NCBI RefSeq assembly: GCF_000763385.1
Contig: NZ_JQFA01000002.1
Span: 1,364,001-1,428,000 of the forward strand
Length of the DNA: 64,000 nt
DNA from: Leptolyngbya sp. KIOST-1
GTDB lineage: Bacteria; Cyanobacteriota; Cyanobacteriia; Phormidesmidales; Phormidesmidaceae
Reading direction: 5' to 3'
Position 1 is the first letter of the stretch. Each line of letters starts with the position of its first letter. This document shows positions 1-7,146 of the stretch, piece by piece. The notes under the pieces were generated by a model. The model did not search any database, was not told the DNA's origin, and worked only from the letters and a program-made list of their open reading frames with translations. The position numbers were made by a program, and so were the translations under genes.

Positions 1-768
1 GAGGTGACAGAATCCTCCAAGCAAGGGTTTCAAGGTCTATGGCCGGAGGGCCCACGTAAAGGGAAACTAGGCACTCAATACACTACATTTGTGGCACCAT
101 CGCTGATGTATCACGACCTGACATCCAAACAGTTTGGCCGAACGATGACTGTAGTTTATGCCGTTCCAATGAGGAAGGGAGAATGTCGTCTCTTTGCCCG
201 TTTTCCTTTTAAATTTTCCTCGAAGCTGCCTAGCTTCGTGATTAAGCGGACGCCTCGTTGGTGGAGCCACATTGGTAATAACCGAGTGCTGGAAGACGAT
301 CAAATTTTCCTGCATATTCAGGAACGAGAACTGGAGAAAATCGGGGATAAACCCTATGCTCAGGCCTGTTACTTGCCGACCCAAGCGGATCAATATGTTC
401 TTCAGTTTCGTAAATGGGTCAGCGACTACAAAGCAGATCCATTCCCAGGACAAGCTCTAAGCCGCGAGTTGCCCAAAGATGCTCTACTAGATCGCTATAA
501 CTCCCACACAAAGCATTGCGGCAGTTGCGCTCCTGCGCTGAAAAGAGTTCAGACTGTCCGTAAAGGCACGCTTATAGTCAGCGCGGTTGCCTGGTCAGCT
601 GTGCCGACTCTCACGGTGTTGGGAGGAGAACTGACGCCCTTAGTAGCTGGTCTTCTTACGGCCATTCCTCTGGCTGCTTTTGCCTGCTGGCTTTGGCTGG
701 GCAGCCTAGAACAAAAATTTTATAAAGGGCAGGAACTGGCACCCCGTAACGTTTTGGGTAAAAGCTAA
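1..768 (+). CDS. Rieske-type oxygenase, PaO/Lls1 family, C-terminal part (5' end outside window)
   Basis: The frame is open from the first base, so this is the C-terminal 255 codons of a longer gene; the GTG at position 4 is probably an internal valine. The fragment resembles the C-terminal domain of pheophorbide a oxygenase-like Rieske non-haem iron oxygenases. It shows the family's late CxxC motif (HCGSC, about residues 171-175 counted from the GTG), followed by two hydrophobic segments at about 190-235 that would anchor it in a membrane. The Rieske centre and mononuclear iron site would lie upstream of the window. In cyanobacteria and plants the family oxidises chlorophyll breakdown products or related tetrapyrroles, but the substrate here cannot be told. 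A hairpin lies 35 bases after the stop. Confidence 0.75.
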   Translation, partial: EVTESSKQGFQGLWPEGPRKGKLGTQYTTFVAPSLMYHDLTSKQFGRTMTVVYAVPMRKGECRLFARFPFKFSSKLPSFVIKRTPRWWSHIGNNRVLEDDQIFLHIQERELEKIGDKPYAQACYLPTQADQYVLQFRKWVSDYKADPFPGQALSRELPKDALLDRYNSHTKHCGSCAPALKRVQTVRKGTLIVSAVAWSAVPTLTVLGGELTPLVAGLLTAIPLAAFACWLWLGSLEQKFYKGQELAPRNVLGKS

Positions 769-802
769 AGATTCCTAAAAGGCTACGTTAATTCGCTCCT
801 GG

Positions 803-836
803 CCTGTAGGGGTAAACAACCGTTTACTTCTACAGG
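803..836 (+). terminator. Nested hairpin after the Rieske oxygenase gene
   Basis: CCTGTAG pairs with CTACAGG, and inside it GTAAAC pairs with GTTTAC around an AACC loop, with two-base mismatches between the two stems. The next bases are TTTGCCCC, so the T-tract is short. It is probably a transcription terminator or 3'-end stabiliser for the gene ending at 768. Pairing is seen directly; function is inferred. Confidence 0.45.
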
Positions 837-980
837 TTTGCCCCACTGGAAGGGGTATGGAATTCGAAGTCGGGATGAATTCTACCAACCAAACCGCGCC
901 GGACTTCGACGGACTGGGGTGCGCCCCCCGGCCCGCCTAAACCCGTGGCCCTACACCGCCCCCTGGACCAGGTCAAAGCA

Positions 981-1754
981 CTAATCGGCGGGAATCACCC
1001 GCACCATCCCCACCAGGTCAATGCCGGCGGGGGTGACGGCCAGCTGGCGAATATCGACCTCTGGCCCCAGATCGAAGGCCATATCGTCAAGGGCAATGGG
1101 GGGCGAGGTGTCTCCTGGGGCGGTCGTCACCGTGGCTACGGGCCGACGCAGATGTAGCCAGCGCCCCTCCTGGATGGCCAGGGCGGTGGTCAGTTTAAGG
1201 CTGTCCTGGCCGGCCCGATGCCCTGCCCAGCGCAGGGTCAGGCGATCGGTGGCCAGGGCAATATCGACGTCGGCGACAGCCTCGCCCTCCAGCCAGCGAT
1301 CGAGGGGCACTTGCTGGGGGGAAACTGCCCCGGCCAGCAGCTGTTTTAGCACGTCCCGCAACCCCTGACCCAGCAGCGGCGACCCCAGGGAGGCCCGCAG
1401 ATCGGCAGCCAGCACTGTCACCTGCCCGTCCACGGGAAAGGGCTGGAGCAGGCGCAGCGCCTTGCCACGCAGCACCTGGGGCAGGTTGACGCGAATATCC
1501 GCCGCGCTGACGGCCACCTGGCTGACGTGCAGCCCCTGATAAACCGCCTGATGTGCGGCCACGGTCACCTTCGGCAGGTAGCCCCCCAAAATTTGTCGAT
1601 CCTTGCCATCAATCGCAAACTCCAGCCCTTCAATGTGGTCGAGCTGCGTGTGCAGCCAAAGGCGAATGGCCGGGGGCAGCAGGCGGCTGATAATGCGACT
1701 GCCTTTGGGAGTCGCACCATTGGCATTGGGGGTAGCAGCGGGATCAGAACTCAT
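981..1754 (-). CDS. DUF2993 (LmeA-like) protein
   Basis: A 257-aa protein of the DUF2993 type, common in cyanobacteria and actinobacteria, where the mycobacterial member LmeA binds phospholipid. It begins with a short low-complexity region, then a helix (about residues 18-40), then a long alternating hydrophobic/polar stretch of predicted beta strands with repeated 'V..LQV/ALD' character typical of lipid-binding TULIP-like folds. I chose the ATG at 1754 (MSSDPAAT) rather than the longer frame from 1790 because the extra 12 residues look non-coding. No signal peptide is obvious, so it is probably peripheral to a membrane. Function is unknown. It stands alone, with no operon partner. Confidence 0.65.
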   Translation of the reverse strand: MSSDPAATPNANGATPKGSRIISRLLPPAIRLWLHTQLDHIEGLEFAIDGKDRQILGGYLPKVTVAAHQAVYQGLHVSQVAVSAADIRVNLPQVLRGKALRLLQPFPVDGQVTVLAADLRASLGSPLLGQGLRDVLKQLLAGAVSPQQVPLDRWLEGEAVADVDIALATDRLTLRWAGHRAGQDSLKLTTALAIQEGRWLHLRRPVATVTTAPGDTSPPIALDDMAFDLGPEVDIRQLAVTPAGIDLVGMVRVIPAD

Positions 1755-2289
1755 TAGGGGGCGCAGGACGACAGGGTACAGACACGGCAATCAGCAATAA
1801 GCCCCTCAGTCTGCTCCAGCGGGGGGCGATCGCACGGTTCCACCCCCAAACTCTAGCAGGGGACGCCCCCATTGAATCGAGCCCAGGGGGAGTGCGATCG
1901 CGACCTCGGCCCGGGAATGCCTGACGCAATCCCTCAAATATTAAAAAGCTGTGACGCAATAATGCTCACGGGGATCGCAATGTCATGAATCTATGACATT
2001 GCGATCCCCAAACCCCTGTTTTCTCGCTGGAGAAGCTGGAAAAGCCTTGTCAGGGGCTTGATCCCAGCGATTGTTTTTGGCATCCTACAGGTCAGCGGTT
2101 GATCCCCACCTGGACCTCAGGCCTGGAGGTTATGCCTAGAACCAGAGGTTTCGATCGGGTGGGCAGGGTCAAGGGTGTGGGATCGCTCCGGCGGTGACCG
2201 GCTGTTATGGTCCTGACGTCGTTCCTCTACCTGGGGCCGCCGTGCTTACATCTGCTGTCGTCGTGGTCTTTTATTGAGGAGAGTGTTCT
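1755..2289. other. Intergenic region with divergent promoters and a long perfect hairpin
   Basis: No convincing gene. A 71-codon minus-strand frame (1744-1959) has no recognisable character. The region holds a 9-base direct repeat TGACGCAAT (1922-1930 and 1952-1960, 30 bases apart), the 17-bp inverted repeat at 1970-2009, and presumably the promoters of the flanking divergent genes. A purine-rich ribosome-binding sequence (GAGGAGAG) lies about 7 bases before the 2290 start. Confidence 0.6.
1970..2009. repeat. 17-bp perfect inverted repeat with 6-base loop
   Basis: The arm at 1970-1986 (GGGGATCGCAATGTCAT) is the exact reverse complement of 1993-2009, with loop GAATCT. There is no T-tract on either side, so it does not look like a simple terminator. 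It may be a protein-binding dyad, a mobile palindromic element, or a structured 5' leader for the 2290 gene. Confidence 0.7.
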
Positions 2290-3588
2290 ATGTCATCACC
2301 CCGTCCCCCCCTGGAAGATATGACCCTGCGGCAGCTCCGCAAGGTGGCTAGTGAGTACGAGGTATCTCGCTACAGCCGTATGCGCAAGACCGAGTTGATC
2401 GAGGCAATTCAGACGATCGATGCCCAGCGTGGGGCGGCGGCGACTCCAGCTCCAACAGCACCGGTCCCGGCGGCTCCTGTTCCCGCCATGGCCGGTGCCG
2501 CTTCGGAACCAGCATCGGCCCCCAGCATGCCCAGCGCCCCCCCCGCCCCTTCCGTGGAGGTGCTGGCCTCGGTGGATGACGGCCTGGCCGACCTGCCCAG
2601 CGGCTACGGCGAAAGCCGCATCGTGCTGATGCCCCGCGATCCTCAGTGGGCCTACGCCTACTGGGACATCCCCAACACCCACAAAGACGAACTGCGACGG
2701 CAGGGCGGTTCGCGCCTGGCCCTGCGCTTCTACGATGTCACCGATATTGACTTTTACTCCCAGGCTCCCCACAGCCTGCAGCAGTACGAGTGCGACGAAA
2801 TGGCGCGCGAATGGTACCTGCCCATCCCGGTCAGCGATCGCGACTATGTGGCCGAAATTGGCTACCTCTGCAACGACGGTCGCTGGCTGGTGCTGGCGCG
2901 ATCGCTGCCCGTCCACATTCCCCCGGTCTACCCCTCCGACTGGGTCGAAGACCACTTCATGACCGTCGAATGGCAGGCTGACCTGCGCGGCAAGACCTTG
3001 ATGACCCTCAAGCATCCCAGCCAGCGGGCCGCCGAGAGCACCAACGCCATCTACGACAGCATCTTTGCCATGACCGAGTCGGCGGAGGCCCAGCGGGTGG
3101 CCGGGTCGCTGTTTGGCTCCATGCAGCACGTGCCCGCGTCGATGGCTCCCGAAAAGGCCGTCAGCTCCTACGTCTTCCCCTCGGGGGCTGGGCTGTGGGC
3201 AGTGCCCGGGGCCGAGGTTGGGGTGCCGACGATGTCTGGGATTGGCCTCAATGTATCGGGGCTGACCATGTCGGGGGCGGGCTTCTCGGCGTCGGCTCCA
3301 CCGATCCGGCCTCGCAAGTTCTGGCTGGTGGCCGACGCCGAGCTGATTGTCTACGGGGCCACCGAACCCGACGCCACGGTGACCATCGGCGGCAAGCCAA
3401 TCAAGCTCAACTCCGACGGCACCTTCCGGTTCCAGATGTCCTTCCAGGACGGCAACATCGACTATCCGATTATGGCGGTGGCGGCGGATGGCGAGCAGAC
3501 TCGCGCCATCCACATGACCTTCGATCGCGCTACCCCCTCGCGCCGCACCAACACCAAAGACGAAGCGGTGTTGGAGTGGCTGCCCTAG
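2290..3588 (+). CDS. DUF4912 protein with N-terminal Rho-N/SAP-like domain
   Basis: 432 aa. Residues about 8-38 (MTLRQLRKVASEY...KTELIEAI) form a short helix-turn-helix unit like the Rho N-terminal or SAP domain, which often binds nucleic acid. An Ala/Pro-rich linker (about 50-90) leads to a DUF4912 domain (about 95-235) with typical aromatic clusters such as WAYAYWDIP and the D-Y-V-A-E-I-G-Y pattern. A second beta-rich part follows (about 335-420), including a G-x-T-E-P-x-A-T-V-x-I-G-G segment resembling an Ig-like repeat. The family is widespread in cyanobacteria with no assigned role. The gene ends 32 bases before a clear terminator and looks monocistronic. The ATG has a good upstream GAGGAGAG. 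Confidence 0.8.
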   Translation: MSSPRPPLEDMTLRQLRKVASEYEVSRYSRMRKTELIEAIQTIDAQRGAAATPAPTAPVPAAPVPAMAGAASEPASAPSMPSAPPAPSVEVLASVDDGLADLPSGYGESRIVLMPRDPQWAYAYWDIPNTHKDELRRQGGSRLALRFYDVTDIDFYSQAPHSLQQYECDEMAREWYLPIPVSDRDYVAEIGYLCNDGRWLVLARSLPVHIPPVYPSDWVEDHFMTVEWQADLRGKTLMTLKHPSQRAAESTNAIYDSIFAMTESAEAQRVAGSLFGSMQHVPASMAPEKAVSSYVFPSGAGLWAVPGAEVGVPTMSGIGLNVSGLTMSGAGFSASAPPIRPRKFWLVADAELIVYGATEPDATVTIGGKPIKLNSDGTFRFQMSFQDGNIDYPIMAVAADGEQTRAIHMTFDRATPSRRTNTKDEAVLEWLP

Positions 3589-3620
3589 GCTGCCCGCTTG
3601 CTTAACGGCAGAATCACAGG

Positions 3621-3652
3621 AAAAGGGGTACCCACGGGTACTCCTTTTTTTT
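3621..3652 (+). terminator. Rho-independent terminator of the DUF4912 gene
   Basis: AGGGGTACC pairs with GGTACTCCT (one G-T pair) around a short loop, directly followed by a run of eight T. Position and polarity fit termination of the gene ending at 3588. Confidence 0.85.
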
Positions 3653-3775
3653 GCAGAAATAGGGTAACTCCCCGCATAGAATGAGGTGTTGGTAAGCCAA
3701 CTGCGGTCAGTCCAATCTGGCTAAACTTGGCAAGCCCCACTGCCGACCATTAAGTCCTAAACAAACTCTTAACCC

Positions 3776-4507
3776 GTGAAGCTATTCCTCTTCCACACTC
3801 CCGAAGAAGTTCCTGACCAGGGCAGTCCTGACTGCGCGATCGCCATTGATGTTCTGCGGGCCACCACCACAATGGCGGCGGCCCTGGCGGCAGGGGCCGA
3901 AGCCATTCAAGTCTTTAGCGACATTGAAAGCCTGCTCAGCGTCAGCGAAACCTGGCCCGCCGACAAGCGGCTACGGGCGGGCGAGCGGGGTGGCGGCAAG
4001 GTCGAGGGCTGCGACCTGGGCAACTCCCCCCTCGACCACTCCCCCGACTTTTCGGGGGGCAAGCGGCTGTTTATGAGCACCACCAACGGCACCCGCTGCC
4101 TCAAGCGCATCGAGCATGCCCCTACGGTGATTACCGCCGCCCTCACCACCCGCCAGGCTGTGGTTGAGTTTTTGCTCAGCCAAAATCCAGCCACCGTATG
4201 GCTGGTGGGCTCCGGCTGGGAGGGCACCTACTCTCTGGAGGACACCGTCTGCGCCGGCGCGATCATCCACGGGGTGATTGTGGCAACAGGGCAAACCTTC
4301 AAAGACCTGGCGGGCAACGACGCCGCGATCGCCGCCGTCAGCCTCTACCTACAGTGGCAGGACCAGCTGCTGGACCTGATGCACTATGCCAGCCACGGCC
4401 AGCGCCTGCTGCGCCTCGACAACGAAGCCGACCTGCAATACTGCGCCCAACTCGATGTGCTCAATGTGGTGCCGCGCCAGCGCGAGGTGGGGGTGCTGGC
4501 CCTATAG
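3776..4507 (+). CDS. comB: ComB-like 2-phosphosulfolactate phosphatase family protein
   Basis: 243 aa starting with GTG; the start matches the family's typical first residues (M-K-L-F-L-F-H). Features of the ComB fold are visible: an early [13 protein letters not shown] segment (about 22-34), GERGG (about 68-72), a central T-T-N-G-T-R motif (about 101-106), and a later [12 protein letters not shown] segment (about 146-157). In methanogens ComB removes phosphate from 2-phosphosulfolactate in coenzyme M synthesis. Cyanobacteria do not make coenzyme M, so the true substrate here is unknown and the symbol denotes family only. It sits alone between a terminator and a long non-coding stretch. Confidence 0.8.
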   Translation: MKLFLFHTPEEVPDQGSPDCAIAIDVLRATTTMAAALAAGAEAIQVFSDIESLLSVSETWPADKRLRAGERGGGKVEGCDLGNSPLDHSPDFSGGKRLFMSTTNGTRCLKRIEHAPTVITAALTTRQAVVEFLLSQNPATVWLVGSGWEGTYSLEDTVCAGAIIHGVIVATGQTFKDLAGNDAAIAAVSLYLQWQDQLLDLMHYASHGQRLLRLDNEADLQYCAQLDVLNVVPRQREVGVLAL

Positions 4508-4937
4508 CGGCCTGCCCTGGCAGCGGTGCGTTCAGGATAACCCCTGATGCTTAGTCAGGCTGACCATGGCGCATGCAGCACGGCCAGGGGTATCGGGTGT
4601 CAGGTCTGCGGTTAACGTCTGCCGTGCCCCTCAACCCCTGCCCCTGAAATCCTACGGACCTGCCTTCTTAACCGCGGCAGACTGCTAGGTAAATACCGAA
4701 AAAATTTGGAAGAAGCTTCACAGACGGCTTATTTCTTCTTCACACAGGTTCCTCTATGGTAGACCCATGGGCCGCAGCGCTCCTATAGGGTACGTACTAT
4801 ACTGAAACCTCTAAAAAACTAAGGCCTCCAGCTTTCGGGCTGGGGGCCTTAGTTTTGAGCGGGGTTGCACCGCGTGGGATGACCATGGCAGGGGTGTAGG
4901 GTTAATAGGAGCACGACGGGTCCATGGGGAAAGAACT
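4508..4937. other. Non-coding stretch, possible small RNA ending at a strong terminator
   Basis: No open frame with coding character spans these 430 bases. The first 150 bases look like plain spacer. From about 4685 there is an AT-rich patch (AAATACCGAAAAAATTTGG) that could supply a promoter, then short dyads (CCTATAGG at about 4781-4788; GTACGTAC at about 4790-4797), then the strong hairpin at 4815-4856. A transcript of roughly 100-150 nt ending there is possible. No motif of Yfr1, 6S RNA or tmRNA was recognised. Confidence 0.35.
4815..4856. terminator. Strong bidirectional terminator hairpin
   Basis: AAAACTAAGGCCTCCAGC pairs with GCTGGGGGCCTTAGTTTT, 18 pairs with a single G-T, around loop TTTCGG. 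The A-run on the left and T-run on the right make it usable on both strands. It is about 300 bases from the comB-like stop, so it more likely ends a separate small transcript or insulates rsmE. Confidence 0.85.
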
Positions 4938-5678
4938 GTGCAGCGATTGATGGTTGAGCCCGATCAGGTGGTGGCAGACCGCCTGCGCCTGCACCCCAGT
5001 CAACAGCACTACCTGTACCGGGTGCTGCGGCTGGGGCCGGGGCAGCAGTTTGTGGCCCTCGACGGCCGGGGGCAGCAGTGGGTAGCCAGCCTGACTACTG
5101 AGTCTGACTGGGCGGCGATCGCGCCCATGGCCACCGCTATGCCCACCCTGCTGGCTCCCATTACCCTGGCGATCGCGCTGCCCAAGGGCGGCGGCTTTGA
5201 CGAGGTGGTGCGCCAGACCACCGAACTGGGGGTGACCACGCTTCAGCCGGTGATCAGCGATCGCACCCTGCACCAGCCCAACCCCAAAAAGCTGGAGCGC
5301 TGGCAGCGGATCGCCACCGAGGCCACCGAGCAGAGCGAACGGCTGCTGCGGCCCCAAATTTTGCCTCCCCTGCCCTGGCGGGACTACGTGCAGCGCCCCC
5401 CCGAGGGCTACCGATGGATCTGCGTGGCGCGGGGCGAGGCACCCCACCTGCTGACGGTAGCCCAGGCCAGCGATCCCGCCGTTGCTGCCGCGATCGCCGT
5501 TGGGCCAGAGGGCGGTTGGACAGCGGCTGAGGTAGAAGGGGCGATCGCGGCGGGGTTTCAGCCGGTTTCGCTAGGGCCCTATGTTCTGCGGGCAGTAACG
5601 GCTCCCCTGGCGGCGCTGGCGCTGGTATCTGCCGCTCGTGCCCCAGGTAATTCTCCAGCGAAATTTAAAGACATCTAA
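4938..5678 (+). CDS. rsmE: 16S rRNA (uracil-1498-N3)-methyltransferase RsmE
   Basis: 246 aa. An N-terminal PUA-like RNA-binding domain (about 1-65) is followed by a SPOUT methyltransferase domain with the family's motifs: E-A-T-E-Q-S-E-R (128-135), V-G-P-E-G-G-W (188-194) and L-G-P-Y-V-L-R-A-V-T-A (212-222), the knotted S-adenosylmethionine site. RsmE methylates U1498 of 16S rRNA in the decoding region of the 30S subunit. I took the GTG at 4938, which has GGGGAAAG six bases upstream; the ATG at 4950 is the alternative. The gene appears monocistronic. Confidence 0.92.
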   Translation: MQRLMVEPDQVVADRLRLHPSQQHYLYRVLRLGPGQQFVALDGRGQQWVASLTTESDWAAIAPMATAMPTLLAPITLAIALPKGGGFDEVVRQTTELGVTTLQPVISDRTLHQPNPKKLERWQRIATEATEQSERLLRPQILPPLPWRDYVQRPPEGYRWICVARGEAPHLLTVAQASDPAVAAAIAVGPEGGWTAAEVEGAIAAGFQPVSLGPYVLRAVTAPLAALALVSAARAPGNSPAKFKDI

Positions 5679-5699
5679 ACCAGTCTTCGGAGTCATTCT

Positions 5700-5761
5700 C
5701 AATAACAAAAAATTATTGCAAATGTCTTCAAAAGTTCGTTAGTATTCTCATTAAGGATGAG
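5700..5761 (+). promoter_or_regulatory. AT-rich fur upstream region with candidate Fur-binding dyads
   Basis: Upstream of fur the sequence turns AT-rich within an otherwise GC-rich window. Two dyads stand out: CAATAA...TTATTG (5700-5705 and 5713-5718) and CTCAT...ATGAG (5747-5751 and 5757-5761). Cyanobacterial FurA binds AT-rich iron boxes in its own promoter, so these are plausible autoregulatory sites. Neither matches a full 19-bp Fur box by eye. Confidence 0.4.
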
Positions 5762-5793
5762 TTATTGAAATCTATCGGGGGAAAAAATAGGCC

Positions 5794-6249
5794 ATGGCAG
5801 CTTACACTCCATCAGCCCTCAAAGCCGAACTCAACGAGCGCGGCTGGCGCATGACTCCCCAGCGTGAGACCATGCTCAAAACCTTTCAGAATTTGCCTGA
5901 AAGCACCCACCTCAGCGCTGAGGACCTGTGTGAGCTGCTCGAGAAGGAAGGTGAGCCAATCAGCCTTTCCACCATTTACCGCAACCTCAAGCTGATGGCG
6001 CGCATGGGCATCTTGCGCGAGCTGGAGCTGGCCGAGGGCCAAAAGCGCTACGAAATCAACCAGCCCGCCCCTCACCACCACCACCACCTGATCTGCGTGC
6101 GGTGCAACAAAACTATCGAGTTCAAAAACGACTCGGTGCTCAAGGTGGGGGCCAAAACCGCCGATCGCTCGGGCTACCACATCCTCGACTGCCAGCTGCT
6201 GATCCACGGCATCTGCCCCACCTGCCAGCGATCGATCGTGCCGATTTAA
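5794..6249 (+). CDS. fur: Ferric uptake regulator, FurA type
   Basis: 151 aa. An N-terminal winged helix (about 1-88) carries the recognition segment I-S-L-S-T-I-Y-R-N-L (56-65). The dimerisation and metal domain contains the histidine run HHHHH (94-98) and two CxxC pairs (C101/C104 and C141/C144). The opening residues (A-E-L-N-E-R-G-W-R-M-T-P-Q-R) match cyanobacterial FurA more than the PerR or Zur paralogues. FurA represses iron-acquisition genes when iron is sufficient, and in Anabaena also responds to redox state and haem. The ATG at 5794 follows GGGGG at about 5777-5781. It faces a conserved hypothetical gene across a repeat-filled spacer. Confidence 0.9.
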   Translation: MAAYTPSALKAELNERGWRMTPQRETMLKTFQNLPESTHLSAEDLCELLEKEGEPISLSTIYRNLKLMARMGILRELELAEGQKRYEINQPAPHHHHHLICVRCNKTIEFKNDSVLKVGAKTADRSGYHILDCQLLIHGICPTCQRSIVPI

Positions 6250-6251
6250 GG

Positions 6252-6337
6252 GGTTTACGGTCCACGGTGCACGGTGCACGGCCTGTGCTTAACCTTAAAC
6301 CGTGCACCGTAAACCTTGTACCGTGAACCGTAACCCC
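6252..6337. repeat. Heptamer-based inverted repeat between convergent genes
   Basis: The left arm repeats ACGGTGC/ACGGTCC units (6252-6282) and the right arm carries the complementary CCGTGCACCGTAAACC (6299-6314), then GTACCGTGAACCGTAACC. It is built from short near-identical 7-base units on both strands, a pattern common in filamentous cyanobacteria. It could fold into a large hairpin at the joint 3' end of fur and the gene at 6340. Confidence 0.7.
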
Positions 6338-6339
6338 AG

Positions 6340-6795
6340 CTACAACACTTCGTGGGTGTACTTGTGCTGCTTCACGTTGTCGTTTTTGGAAATCTTGCGC
6401 TGGCTGTTGAGCACCCGCTTTTTCTCGGTGGTGTAGTTTAGCTCCCGGTGGATAGTGCCCAGGGGGACCAGGTTGGCCGCCTCTGGGCGCGACTGGTAGG
6501 TGCGGGCGGCGGCCAAAATTCGCTCTTCGTAGTCGGCGCAGGGCTGGGCCGGAGCAGCGGCGATTTCGCCCAGATCCATCGCCAGAGCCTGGGCCATGGT
6601 GGTGCCGCAAATGGCGCTATAGGAGGTGGGTACGCCCTGGAGCACCGACTGCAGGTAGGCCGAGGGAATAGGCTCCAGAATTTGCAGCTCGACCACCTCT
6701 CCCTCCTGGCGCAGGTAGCAGGTGGCTCGCCCGATCACCACATAGCTGTCGGCAGGTAGGGCGTTGGCGGAGGCTTGGGGTGCGGTTTGAACCAT
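6340..6795 (-). CDS. Conserved cyanobacterial hypothetical protein
   Basis: 151 aa from the ATG at 6795 (MVQTAP); a longer frame starts at 6894 but its first 33 residues lack coding character. I recognise the overall pattern as a cyanobacteria-restricted hypothetical: Y-V-V-I-G-x-A-T-C (about 17-25), an I-L-E-P-I-P-S-A segment, an A-A-A-R-T-Y middle, L-V-P-L-G-T, and a basic tail ending in N-V-K-Q-H-x-x-T-H. The pattern is that of a small soluble protein without membrane segments or known catalytic motif. Convergent with fur. Function unknown. Confidence 0.7.
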   Translation of the reverse strand: MVQTAPQASANALPADSYVVIGRATCYLRQEGEVVELQILEPIPSAYLQSVLQGVPTSYSAICGTTMAQALAMDLGEIAAAPAQPCADYEERILAAARTYQSRPEAANLVPLGTIHRELNYTTEKKRVLNSQRKISKNDNVKQHKYTHEVL

Positions 6796-7146
6796 GGTGT
6801 TTAGTTGAATGTTACGGCGTTGCCCGCTGCGGTGAGGCGGGTCTTGGTCAGCGTTGATTGCCCCAGATGCTCCTGTAGAAGCTCCGTCCATCACCTCTTT
6901 TAGCGAGGGTGCAGAGGGAAACCCTGGGGAATTTTCGCACTCAAATTCTAACTTTCTGGGATGGGGGGCCGCGATCGCCCCTGCAAACCGTCACAAAACA
7001 CAACCTGCTGAATAGTCGCGACGGGTGGGCGGTGGGTTACGGCGGGGCAGGGCAAATGGGAGAGTAGCAAGGTTGAAGTAGCCGCCTAACCCACCCTACG
7101 GATAATTGAAACACCAGATGCTTCTGATAGCGGTGTTTAAGTGAAA
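6796..7146. other. Intergenic region with a MITE-like inverted repeat
   Basis: No gene seen. It contains a HIP1 octamer (GCGATCGC, about 6969-6976) and the inverted repeat at 7032-7094. The promoter of the minus-strand gene at 6795 should lie at its left end. Confidence 0.6.
7032..7094. repeat. Dispersed intergenic inverted repeat
   Basis: GTGGGTTACGGCGG (7032-7045) pairs with CCGCCTAACCCAC (7082-7094) with one unpaired base. Sequences of the type 'taacccaccctac' recur in cyanobacterial intergenic regions as non-autonomous dispersed repeats. A similar 'GTTGGGT...ACCCAAC' palindrome occurs at 31159-31185. Confidence 0.55.

Noticed and set aside
1744..1959. 71-codon minus-strand frame upstream of the DUF2993 gene
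   Set aside because: Arg/Pro-rich, no homology pattern, overlaps the start of the real gene.
2296..3513. 405-codon minus-strand frame opposite the DUF4912 gene
   Set aside because: Shadow; His/Gly/Arg-rich composition without domain features.
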